Source: an uncultured Actinomycetes bacterium
GTDB taxonomy: Bacteria; Actinomycetota; Thermoleophilia; Gaiellales; F1-60-MAGs149
Direction: 5' to 3'
NCBI GenBank assembly: GCA_903847495.1
Contig: CAINDT010000151.1
Coordinates: forward strand, 1 to 11,997
Length of the DNA: 11,997 bases
In this document: one piece after another, positions 1 to 6,127 of the stretch
Numbering within the stretch: the first letter of the stretch is position 1
Layout: every line of letters begins with the position of its first letter
The notes under the pieces: generated by a model
The model's database searches: none
Told to the model about the DNA's origin: nothing
The model's input: the letters and a program-made list of their open reading frames with translations, nothing else
Program-made: the position numbers and the translations under genes

Positions 1-224
1 CCGTGCCGCTCGGATAGCGGGAACACGGGAGCGCCCGCCCGCTTGGCGTAGGCACGCGCCGTTGCCTCCGCGTCGCCTGTGGTGACGAGGTCCCAGTCGG
101 TCAGCGGCCGCCCGAGGAGGACATCCCGCACAGCGCCGCCGACGAGCCAGACGTCGTCATCAGGGACTGCAGCCCGCACGGGCGCGATGGCCTCCAACAG
201 CCGGGGATCCGCGTCGCCGATCAC
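1..224 (-). CDS. cca: CCA tRNA nucleotidyltransferase / poly(A) polymerase head domain, 3' end cut by window
   Basis: Class II nucleotidyltransferase of the kind that adds or repairs the CCA end of tRNA (or adds poly(A) to RNA) in the cytoplasm. Only the first 74 or so residues lie in the window. They contain the family signature LVGGAVRDVLLGRPLTDWDL at residues 27-46: the GG-x-x-RD nucleotide-binding motif (G29, G30, R33, D34) and the metal-binding pair D43-x-D45. I chose GTG at 224 because it overlaps the alr stop codon (GTGA, 221-224), has a GAGG about 7 bases upstream, and places the signature at the usual distance from the N-terminus. It is the last visible gene of the nnr-CBS-alr operon and is probably translationally coupled to alr. 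CCA-adding and poly(A)-adding enzymes cannot be told apart from this fragment. The family assignment is firm and the symbol is tentative. Confidence 0.85.
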   Translation of the reverse strand, partial: MIGDADPRLLEAIAPVRAAVPDDDVWLVGGAVRDVLLGRPLTDWDLVTTGDAEATARAYAKRAGAPVFPLSERH

Positions 225-1327
225 CCGACGACCTCGCGATCGCCGCGCTCGACGGTGGCGCGCACGCCGCAGATGATCTCGTACGGAACGGTGCCGACAT
301 GACGCGCGATCTCCTCGGCGGAGACGAGGCTCGCACCGTCCTTCCCAAGCAAGACGACCTCGTCGCCTTCCACCACGTCGAGATCATCGGGCAGCATCAC
401 GCCGAACTGATCCATCGACACGGTGGCCGACGCCGGGCAGCGGCGTCCCTTGATCAGCACCTCGCCGATCCCGGAGAGCCTCCGCGGGTAGCCATCGGCG
501 TAGCCGATCGGGATCAGCGCGACACGCACGGGACGGTCCGCGATGAATCGGCGACCGTAGCCCGTCGAATCGCCCGGCTCGAGGGTACGCACGCTGCGCA
601 CCGTGCTCGTCCAGCGCATGACCGGCTGCAGCCCATGATCCAGGCCGGAGATGCCCATCGGATCGATTCCGTAGACCGCGAGTCCCGGTCGGATCGCGTC
701 GAACGCGAGCTCGGGGTACCGCAACGCGGCGGCCGAGTTGGCGAGATGACGCGCACACGGCGGGAACACCTCGGCGATGGCACGGAACCGGTCGGCCTGG
801 AGGTCGACGAACGCACGATCCGACTCGTCGGCGGTTGCCAGGTGGCTCATCAGCCCCGCGAGACGCTCCGGGCGCGGGCCCGCAGCGAGCTCCTCGCCGA
901 TCCGGAGCGCGGTCTCGGCGTCGAGCCCCCAGCGCCCCATGCCGGTATCGACCTTCACGTGCACATCGATGTCGTGTCGATCGCGCAGTCGCGTCCACGC
1001 CTCAGGCGTGCTGACCGTCACGGCGATGCGCCCGACTGCGGCGACGCCCTCCTCCTCCCCGGCCGACAGCGGCGACAGGACGAGCAGCGGCACGTCGGGG
1101 AGTTCGAGCCGCACCGCGCGCGCCTCGTCGAGGGTCGCAGTGCAGAGCCGGGTCGCTCCCGCCTCGATCGCAGCCAGTCCAGCATCGACGGCGCCGTGGC
1201 TGTACGCGTTGGCCTTGATGACGGGCCACACCTCGGCTCCCCCGGCCGCCTCGAGCAGCCGCTGGACGTTCGCCGCGACGGCAGCGCGGTCGATCTCGAC
1301 CAGGCTGCGCTGGCGCGACGGGGCTAT
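221..1327 (-). CDS. alr: Alanine racemase (PLP-dependent), probable ATA start
   Basis: Interconverts L- and D-alanine to supply D-Ala for peptidoglycan. Numbered from the proposed start, the PLP-binding lysine is K38 in VIKANAYSHG, R132 lies in VDTGMGRWG, R213 in AIRPGLAVYG, the catalytic tyrosine is Y257 in STGYGRRF, and VSMDQ follows near residue 325. This is the standard two-domain order, and 368 aa is a normal family length. The first ATG/GTG/TTG in frame is GTG at 1231, but starting there removes about 32 residues, including the conserved LVEIDRAAVAANV strand and helix, and leaves K38 only six residues in. Upstream of it are only a CTG (1303) and an ATA (1327-1325) before an in-frame stop. 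The ATA follows GGAGG by 6 bases, overlaps the upstream gene's TAG as ATAG, and gives a normal N-terminus. Function is certain; the start codon is inferred. Confidence 0.93.
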   Translation of the reverse strand: MAPSRQRSLVEIDRAAVAANVQRLLEAAGGAEVWPVIKANAYSHGAVDAGLAAIEAGATRLCTATLDEARAVRLELPDVPLLVLSPLSAGEEEGVAAVGRIAVTVSTPEAWTRLRDRHDIDVHVKVDTGMGRWGLDAETALRIGEELAAGPRPERLAGLMSHLATADESDRAFVDLQADRFRAIAEVFPPCARHLANSAAALRYPELAFDAIRPGLAVYGIDPMGISGLDHGLQPVMRWTSTVRSVRTLEPGDSTGYGRRFIADRPVRVALIPIGYADGYPRRLSGIGEVLIKGRRCPASATVSMDQFGVMLPDDLDVVEGDEVVLLGKDGASLVSAEEIARHVGTVPYEIICGVRATVERGDREVVG

Positions 1328-1806
1328 TCCGCCCCTCCCCCGAACTCGAAGCGGTCGAGCGCGGCGACGACGTGGGCTCGCGTGAAGACGCCGACGTAGG
1401 CGCCATCACGAACGACCGGCACCATGGAGATGTTCTCCTTCGCCATCGTCTTCGCGGCCTCGTGGACGGCCTCGTCGGCCTGCGCCGTGTGGACATCCTT
1501 GGTCATCAGGTCGGAGACCGTCACGGCGAAGGCCTTCTCGACGTGCCGCTCCCACGAGCCGAGGCTCTGGATGTAGACGACCCAGTCGAGGAACGGCGCG
1601 ACGAACGGCTGATGCTCGTCGGCCTCGACCTCCTGGTACAGCAGATCCTGATCGGTGACGACACCGACGACGGCTGTGCCCTCGACGACGGCGACGCAGT
1701 CCAGATTCTGCGAGGCGAGAAGGTGGACGAGGTCCTTGATGGTGGTATCGGGAGCGACCGTCGGGCGGTCCGAGTCCATGAGTTCGCTGACGGGACGATC
1801 GATCAC
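1324..1806 (-). CDS. Tandem CBS-domain protein
   Basis: A 160-residue cytoplasmic protein made of two CBS domains, the fold that pairs into a Bateman module and usually binds adenosyl ligands such as AMP, ATP, NAD or SAM. CBS1 covers about residues 5-60 (VSELMDSDRPTVAPDTTIKD ... VVGVVTDQDLL). CBS2 covers about 96-152 (VSDLMTKDVHTAQADEAVHE ... ISMVPVVRDGAYVGVFTRAHV). A linker of roughly 35 residues containing FLDWVVYIQSLGSWERHVEK separates them. No catalytic or DNA-binding domain is attached. The GTG start at 1806 follows GGGAG by 6 bases and overlaps the nnr stop as GTGA (1803-1806). An open frame continues upstream to 1968, but that extension is arginine-rich and lies inside nnr. The protein may sense nucleotide status for a partner enzyme; which partner is not visible. 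Confidence 0.88.
   Translation of the reverse strand: MIDRPVSELMDSDRPTVAPDTTIKDLVHLLASQNLDCVAVVEGTAVVGVVTDQDLLYQEVEADEHQPFVAPFLDWVVYIQSLGSWERHVEKAFAVTVSDLMTKDVHTAQADEAVHEAAKTMAKENISMVPVVRDGAYVGVFTRAHVVAALDRFEFGGGAE
1325..1338 (-). promoter_or_regulatory. Ribosome binding site and ATA start codon of alr
   Basis: On the minus strand a purine-rich GGGGAGGGG occupies 1340-1332. Its GGAGG core (1338-1334) is followed by 6 bases and then ATA (1327-1325), whose last two bases plus G form the TAG stop of the CBS gene. The spacing is ideal for ATA and far too long for the CTG at 1303. This site decides the start call for alr. AUA initiation is rare, so a sequence error cannot be excluded. Confidence 0.55.
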
Positions 1807-3320
1807 AGGGTGCTCCCAGGTCGGGCGAGCACGACGAGGTGCTCGATCAGGTCTCCGGCAATGATAGCCCCGCCGGGTCGCGAGGCCGCGGCGGCGCGTC
1901 CCGCACGGACGTGAGCCGCCGCTCCGACGATAGCCGCCGTCCACGCGTCGGCACCGCGCGCGACGCACGCTCCGATGATCCCGGACAGGACATCGCCCGA
2001 TCCGGCCGTCGCCAGTGCGGCGCAGTCGTCGAGTCGGATGCCGAGGCGTCCGTCAGGAGCGAGAACGATCGTGTCGGCACCCTTCAGCAGCGCGACGGCA
2101 CCCGTCAGCTCCACCAGCTGCTGCGCGGCCCGCAGTCGGTGCCGTGCGATCTCGTCTGCCGTGAGATCGAGCAGGTGCGCGGCCTCACCGGCGTGCGGCG
2201 TGATGATCGTCGGCGCGGTACGCGCAGCGATGGTGGCGGGTTCGCGGGCGACCCACCAGAGCGCGTCGGCATCGACGACGAGCGGACGCTCGAGCGTCAG
2301 GGCCGCGTGGACGATCGCCTCGGCCTCCGGGGCACGACCGATGCCGGGCCCGAGCACGACGCAGCGGGCGCGCTCGGCGTAGCGTGCGATCTCGAGATCC
2401 GGACGATGCGACGGCAGCGGTCGGATCATGGCCTCGCGCAGCGCGCCTGCCACGGTCGGCTGGACCACCTCCGGCACCAGCGCCGTAACCACGCCGGCAC
2501 CCGCGTGGAGCGCGGCCGCCGCCACGAGGGCGGGTGCGCCCGCCATACCGAGGGAACCGCCGATCACGAGCACCGCCCCCGCGTCGTACTTCGAACCGCC
2601 GGCGCTGCGTCCGGGCAGCAGCGCGCGACCGTCGCGCACGCCCACGGCGGCAGCGGCCACGGGAGCCTGCGTCGGAATCCCAATCGGCGCGACGACGATG
2701 CGGCCGGCGAGATCGCGCCCGGGAGCGATGTGCAGCCCGACCTTGTCGCTGTGGAACGCCACGGTCACGTCGGCCTGGATCGCCACCCCCGGCACCTCAC
2801 CCGTCGCAGCGTCGACGCCACTCGGCACGTCGAGGGCAACGACCGGCACGCCCGCGTCGCGGATCGCCGCGATGGCGCTCTCGACACCACCCGACGGGGC
2901 GCCTGTCGCACCCGTGCCGAGCAGCGCATCGACAACGAGGTCGGCTTGGTCGAGCAGATCGTTCAGGTCGCCGTCGGGGCGCTCGTCCACGGGGACGCCC
3001 GCGGTGATCGCAGCGTCGAGCGTGATGGCGGCATCGCCAGCGGCGGCGCGGGTGGTGACGCGGACGATCCGCGTGTCACGGCCGTGCTCGCGGAGGAGGC
3101 GGGCGACCTCGTAGCCATCACCGCCGTTATTGCCAGAGCCGCAGACGACCACGATGCGCAGCGCCCGCGGGAACCGCCCGCGCACGACGCGCTCGGCCGC
3201 TGCGGCGGCGGCGCGCATCAGGTCGATGCCGGCGATGCCGAGGTCGTCGATCGCATGGGCATCAATCGCACGCGCGCCGGCGGCGTCATAGAGGGGCGTC
3301 TGCGCGGCCGGCGTCTGCAT
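1803..3320 (-). CDS. nnr: Bifunctional NAD(P)H-hydrate epimerase / ADP-dependent NAD(P)HX dehydratase
   Basis: A 505-aa metabolite-repair enzyme. The N-terminal YjeF_N domain epimerises R/S-NAD(P)HX. The C-terminal ribokinase-like domain dehydrates S-NAD(P)HX back to NAD(P)H using ADP. N-terminal landmarks are AIDAHAID (18-25), the loop CGSGNNGGDGYEVARLL (60-76), D131 in VVDALLGTG, and ALDVPSGVDAATG (162-174). C-terminal landmarks are GSKYDAGAVLVIGGSLGMAG (242-261), VLGPGIGR (322-329), VVDADALW (348-355), TIITPHAGEAAHLL (371-384), LLKGADTIV (411-419) and the ATAGSGDVLSGIIGA loop (437-451). The ATG at 3320 starts directly before the first conserved segment. An open extension to 3506 would read through the palindromic promoter repeats and is rejected. 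It is the first gene of the minus-strand operon, and no Shine-Dalgarno precedes the ATG, so the transcript may be leaderless. Confidence 0.95.
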   Translation of the reverse strand: MQTPAAQTPLYDAAGARAIDAHAIDDLGIAGIDLMRAAAAAAERVVRGRFPRALRIVVVCGSGNNGGDGYEVARLLREHGRDTRIVRVTTRAAAGDAAITLDAAITAGVPVDERPDGDLNDLLDQADLVVDALLGTGATGAPSGGVESAIAAIRDAGVPVVALDVPSGVDAATGEVPGVAIQADVTVAFHSDKVGLHIAPGRDLAGRIVVAPIGIPTQAPVAAAAVGVRDGRALLPGRSAGGSKYDAGAVLVIGGSLGMAGAPALVAAAALHAGAGVVTALVPEVVQPTVAGALREAMIRPLPSHRPDLEIARYAERARCVVLGPGIGRAPEAEAIVHAALTLERPLVVDADALWWVAREPATIAARTAPTIITPHAGEAAHLLDLTADEIARHRLRAAQQLVELTGAVALLKGADTIVLAPDGRLGIRLDDCAALATAGSGDVLSGIIGACVARGADAWTAAIVGAAAHVRAGRAAAASRPGGAIIAGDLIEHLVVLARPGSTL

Positions 3321-3326
3321 ACGGGC

Positions 3327-3332
3327 AGCGTA
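3327..3332 (-). promoter_or_regulatory. Putative -10 element of the nnr-CBS-alr-cca operon
   Basis: On the minus strand TACGCT (TAnnnT type) ends 6 bases before the nnr ATG at 3320. That would place the transcription start at or next to the ATG, matching the lack of a Shine-Dalgarno. No clear -35 is seen about 17 bases upstream. This is an inference from position and composition. Confidence 0.35.
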
Positions 3333-3390
3333 CCGCCGCCGAATCGCCTCCGACCCCGAATCAGCCGCAGTCGTGCGCGCCGAAAACGTG

Positions 3391-3464
3391 CACGAAATCG
3401 ACCAATTTGGATCCGGATCCAAATTGGCACGAAACAGACCAATCTGGATCCGGATCCAGATTGG
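3391..3464. repeat. Two tandem copies of a 37-bp unit, each containing a perfect palindrome
   Basis: Copy 1 is 3391-3427 and copy 2 is 3428-3464, with no gap. Each starts CACGAAA and ends in a palindrome with the core GGATCCGGATCC. The copies differ at four of 37 positions: unit positions 8, 9, 17 and 32. Positions 17 and 32 are symmetry partners inside the palindrome, and both changed together (T/A in copy 1, C/G in copy 2), so dyad symmetry is kept. The repeat lies between the divergent starts of nnr (3320) and the antiporter (3496). Confidence 0.9.
3402..3427. promoter_or_regulatory. 26-bp perfect palindrome 1 (candidate operator)
   Basis: The left arm CCAATTTGGATCC is followed directly by its exact reverse complement; the axis lies between 3414 and 3415. 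The DNA could bind a homodimeric regulator or extrude as a cruciform. No T-run follows on either strand, so it is a poor intrinsic terminator. The regulatory role is inferred from its location between two divergent starts. Confidence 0.55.
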
Positions 3465-3466
3465 TC
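3437..3466. promoter_or_regulatory. 30-bp perfect palindrome 2 (candidate operator overlapping the antiporter promoter)
   Basis: The left arm GACCAATCTGGATCC is followed directly by its exact reverse complement; the axis lies between 3451 and 3452, exactly 37 bp from the axis of palindrome 1. Its right end TTGGTC (3461-3466) is also the best -35 candidate for the antiporter gene, so a bound protein would be expected to affect that promoter. The function is inferred. Confidence 0.55.
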
Positions 3467-3488
3467 GGATCTGCGGTCGGAGTAGAGT
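3461..3488 (+). promoter_or_regulatory. Putative promoter of the antiporter gene
   Basis: TTGGTC (3461-3466) and TAGAGT (3483-3488) are 16 bases apart. The -10 ends 7 bases before the ATG at 3496, which predicts a leaderless mRNA. The nearest GGAG (3479-3482) is too far upstream (13 bases) to be a ribosome binding site. The -35 lies inside palindrome 2. Confidence 0.45.
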
Positions 3489-3495
3489 CCCTGCG

Positions 3496-4722
3496 ATGGA
3501 ACTCACGCTGACCGGCCTCTTCTACGTGTTCGTCGCGGCCACGCTGGCGCCCGTGGCACTGTCGCTCGTGCCGTGGCTGCCACTGCCAGGCGTGGTGCTG
3601 GAGATCCTGCTCGGCGTTGCGCTTGGCCCGCTCGTGCTCGGCCTTGTGGACCCCGGTGATGAGGTCATCTCGGTGCTCGCACTGCTCGGCGTCTCCATGC
3701 TGCTCTTCTTTGCCGGGCTCGAGCTCGACCTGCGCGCAATCGTCAATCCGCGAATTGTCCGCCTCGCGCTTGCCTACGTCCTCTCCCTGGCCCTCGCCCT
3801 GCTCGTCGGCACGGCCTTGTCCGTCGCCGGTGTGGACGTCTCGCCGCTGTTTTTGATGGTGCTGCTCACGGCGACCGGCCTCGGCGTGCTGTTGCCGATC
3901 ATGAAGGATGCCGGGTACCTCGACACCGAGCTGGGGCAGGTGATCTTCGGAGCCTGCGCGATTGCCGAGGTCATCCCACTCGTCTTGCTTTCGACGTTGT
4001 TCCCACCCGCGGACTCCACCGTTCTCCAGCAGGCGGGCAAGATCGTCATCCTGATCATCGTTGCCATCGTCGCCGCGTACGTGATTCTGCGGAGCAGCGA
4101 TAACCCGAGCATCAGCGGGCGACTGCACCGCCTCGAGGACACCACCGCCCAGCTGCGCGTCCGCGTCACGTTCCTGCTGCTGCTCGGTCTCGCCGCACTC
4201 GCCACGCGGTTCGAGATCGAGGTGATCTTCGCGGCGCTCGCCGCGGGCCTCGTGGTCGGAGCCAGCCGAAAGGACGCCCTCACCCATACCGTCCAGCTGA
4301 AGAAGCTCGAGGGCGCCGCCTTCGGCATTTTCATTCCCGTGTTCTTCGTGTCGACCGGGATCAACCTCGATCTCTCGCTGCTCGATGACAGCCTCGAGGC
4401 AGCGCTGCTGGTGCCGATCCTGCTCCTCGCACTGCTCCTGGTGCGCGGCCTGCCCGTCGTGCTCTACCGCGGGCTGATGACGCCCCGCGAATCACTTGGC
4501 ACGGGACTGTTCCAGGCGACGTCGCTCTCGCTCCTGATCGCCGCCGCCCCCGTCGGACTGGCCGCCGGCGCGATCACCGAGAGCACGTCAACCGCACTGA
4601 TCACCGCCGGCATGCTGAGCGTGATCATTTACCCCGCGCTGGGCAAGGCCGTGCTTGGGCGCGGTGACGACGGACTCGTGGATGGCCTGCAGACGCCGGC
4701 CGGTCAGGACCAGCCGGTTTAG
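3496..4722 (+). CDS. CPA2-type monovalent cation:proton antiporter
   Basis: A 408-aa integral membrane protein of the Na+/H+ exchanger superfamily (KefB/KefC/NapA-like), expected to exchange Na+ or K+ for H+ across the cytoplasmic membrane. About 11-13 hydrophobic segments are visible. Family landmarks are LLGVSMLLFFAGLELDL (63-79), TATGLGVLLPIMKDAG (125-140), GQVIFGACAIAEVIPLVLL (147-165), FAALAAGLVVG (245-255) and FGIFIPVFFVSTGINLDL (276-293). At the place where CPA2 proteins usually have an ion-binding Asp in the fifth core helix, this one has E158 (AIAEVIPL); that equivalence is my alignment by eye. There is no C-terminal TrkA-N/RCK domain. The ATG at 3496 starts at the first membrane segment. 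An in-frame 41-residue extension through the palindromes is rejected. The stop overlaps the convergent FeS-subunit gene. The transported ion is unknown. Confidence 0.9.
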   Translation: MELTLTGLFYVFVAATLAPVALSLVPWLPLPGVVLEILLGVALGPLVLGLVDPGDEVISVLALLGVSMLLFFAGLELDLRAIVNPRIVRLALAYVLSLALALLVGTALSVAGVDVSPLFLMVLLTATGLGVLLPIMKDAGYLDTELGQVIFGACAIAEVIPLVLLSTLFPPADSTVLQQAGKIVILIIVAIVAAYVILRSSDNPSISGRLHRLEDTTAQLRVRVTFLLLLGLAALATRFEIEVIFAALAAGLVVGASRKDALTHTVQLKKLEGAAFGIFIPVFFVSTGINLDLSLLDDSLEAALLVPILLLALLLVRGLPVVLYRGLMTPRESLGTGLFQATSLSLLIAAAPVGLAAGAITESTSTALITAGMLSVIIYPALGKAVLGRGDDGLVDGLQTPAGQDQPV

Positions 4723-5186
4723 GCAGACGCCTTCGCGGCGGCCATCACGGCCTCCGCGATCTTCGCGTACCCGGTGCAGCGGCAGAGGTTTCCGCTCAGC
4801 GCGATGCGGATCTCCTCCTCCGACGGATCGGGATTGCGTCGCAGCAGCGCGTGGGCGGAGACGAGCATGCCCGGCGTGCAGTAGCCGCACTGGACGCCGC
4901 CCTTGTCGAGGAACGCAGACTGGATTGCGCTGAGGTCGTCGCCGTTAGCGAGTCCCTCGACCGTCGTGATCGCCGATCCCTCGGCCTGCAGCGCGAGGTA
5001 GGTGCACGAGTTCACGGGCTTGTCGTCGACCAGCACCATGCACGCACCGCACTCGCAGTCGTCGCAGCCGGTCTTGGTCCCAGTCAGTCCGATGTCCTCG
5101 CGAATCGCGGAGAGCAGCGTCGCATCGCCCTCCAGCTCGACCGGGTAGGCCATCCCGTTGACGTTCAGCGTGGCGGCGTGCTTCAT
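4719..5186 (-). CDS. [2Fe-2S] small subunit, CO dehydrogenase/xanthine dehydrogenase family
   Basis: A 155-aa electron-transfer subunit of a molybdenum hydroxylase-type enzyme. Residues 1-75 are the plant-type ferredoxin domain with cluster ligands C41, C46, C49 and C61 (GTKTGCDDCECGACMV ... NSCTY). Residues 76-155 are the all-helical second [2Fe-2S] domain with C100, C103, C135 and C137 (GGVQCGYCTPGML ... GNLCRCTGY). An additional cysteine, C44, sits inside the first motif where a glycine is more usual. The ATG at 5186 overlaps the stop of the FAD subunit (ATGA, 5183-5186), so the two are co-translated. The stop TAA (4721-4719) shares bases with the antiporter's TAG, leaving no room for a further subunit gene downstream. 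CoxS-like is the nearest description, but the substrate cannot be inferred. Confidence 0.93.
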   Translation of the reverse strand: MKHAATLNVNGMAYPVELEGDATLLSAIREDIGLTGTKTGCDDCECGACMVLVDDKPVNSCTYLALQAEGSAITTVEGLANGDDLSAIQSAFLDKGGVQCGYCTPGMLVSAHALLRRNPDPSEEEIRIALSGNLCRCTGYAKIAEAVMAAAKASA

Positions 5187-6094
5187 CGTGCGGAACCCTC
5201 CATGAAGACCGGCGTGGCCGGGATCGGAAACTCCTCGCCGCGGGCGCGACGGACGGCGACCGAGACCGCGCGCTTGGCGATCACGCCGATCATCGCGCGG
5301 CGGTAGTCCTCGTTGGCGCGCAGGTCGGAGATCGGCGTGGCGTCGGCGGAGGCGCCGGCCGCGACGGCGGCCAGTGCGGCGTCATCGCCGGTCGTGCCGA
5401 TCACGGCGGCTTCCGCTCCCGGGCTGCGCAGCAGCGTCGGGCCGACGGCGGTCAGCGCGACGCGCGCCGCGCTGACGGTGTCGCCGTCGAGCGTCACGCA
5501 CGCCGCGGCGCCGACGATCGCGATCTCCATCGCGCGGCGGTACTCGAGACGGACGTAGGCGCTGCCCGAGTGAGCCGGCAGCGACGGGACGACGACGTCG
5601 ACAAGCAGTTCGCCGGGCTGGGCGGAGGTACGCCCCGGACCCGTCCACAGCTCCTCGAGCGGCACGCTGCGATCGCCACCCGCGGCGGAGCGCAACGTGG
5701 CCGACGCGCCGAAGACCAGCAACGGCGAGCCGGTCTCCATCGCCGGCGAGGCGTTCATCACATTGCCGCCAATGGTGCCGACGTTGCGGGTGGCGTGCGA
5801 GCCGACGATCGCCGAGGCGTCGGCAAGTGCGGTCCACGAGGTCCGCACGGCGTCGCTGCTGACGATGTCCGCGTGCGTGACGAGCGCGCCAAGCGTCAGA
5901 TCGCCGGAGGCGTCGATTCCGCGCAGCGCCTCGATGCGGTGGATGGCCACGACGTTGTCGGGCAGATCCCGGCCGCCGCGCGCCTGCACGATCAGATCGG
6001 AGCCGCCGGCCACGACCTTCACGTTCGACCCGTCACCGACGAGACTCAGCGCCTCATCGACCGTCGTCGCCGTATGGAATGCAACGTCTCCCAC
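5183..6094 (-). CDS. FAD-binding medium subunit, CO dehydrogenase/xanthine dehydrogenase family
   Basis: A 303-aa flavoprotein subunit that in this family takes electrons from the FeS subunit and passes them to an acceptor. FAD pyrophosphate-binding motifs are VVAGGSDLI (27-35) and HATRNVGTIGGNVMNASPAMET (100-121). The C-terminal CO_deh_flav_C-like part (about 175-290) contains YRRAMEIAIVGAAACVTLDG. The GTG start at 6094 has GGGAGGT (6108-6102) 7 to 8 bases upstream and puts the first conserved strand at the normal position. It is the first gene of a two-gene unit with the [2Fe-2S] subunit. Upstream lies a divergent zwf, so the large molybdopterin subunit expected from CoxMSL or XdhABC clusters is absent from the locus. 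The enzyme may use a large subunit encoded elsewhere. The physiological substrate is unknown. Confidence 0.92.
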   Translation of the reverse strand: MGDVAFHTATTVDEALSLVGDGSNVKVVAGGSDLIVQARGGRDLPDNVVAIHRIEALRGIDASGDLTLGALVTHADIVSSDAVRTSWTALADASAIVGSHATRNVGTIGGNVMNASPAMETGSPLLVFGASATLRSAAGGDRSVPLEELWTGPGRTSAQPGELLVDVVVPSLPAHSGSAYVRLEYRRAMEIAIVGAAACVTLDGDTVSAARVALTAVGPTLLRSPGAEAAVIGTTGDDAALAAVAAGASADATPISDLRANEDYRRAMIGVIAKRAVSVAVRRARGEEFPIPATPVFMEGSAR

Positions 6095-6101
6095 CGAAAC
6101 T

Positions 6102-6108
6102 ACCTCCC
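6102..6108 (-). promoter_or_regulatory. Ribosome binding site of the FAD subunit gene
   Basis: GGGAGGT on the minus strand lies 7 bases before the GTG at 6094, supporting that start. Confidence 0.7.
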
Positions 6109-6127
6109 TGCGCGACGCCCTCCGTCG

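Noticed and set aside
299..1399. Long plus-strand open frame opposite alr
   Set aside because: Its translation is Arg/His-rich with no recognisable domain, while the minus strand encodes a full alanine racemase with its catalytic residues. Antisense open frames are common at this GC content.
3391..3464. CRISPR-like repeats
   Set aside because: Only two directly abutting units with no spacers between them; they are internally palindromic and lie in a divergent promoter with no cas genes in view.
3402..3466. Palindromes as intrinsic terminators
   Set aside because: They lie upstream of both divergent genes rather than downstream, and neither strand has a T-run after the stem.
1839..3485. 548-codon plus-strand open frame opposite nnr
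   Set aside because: Low-complexity Arg/Asp/Gly-rich translation. The opposite strand has both nnr domains intact.
3373..3495. N-terminal extension of the antiporter through the palindromes
   Set aside because: It would encode repeated peptides from the palindromes (such as PIWIRIQIG) before the first membrane helix. The ATG at 3496 fits the family and the promoter spacing.
3361..4287. 308-codon minus-strand open frame under the antiporter
   Set aside because: Highly charged Glu/Gln/His-rich shadow of a membrane-protein gene; it also includes the palindromic repeat as coding.
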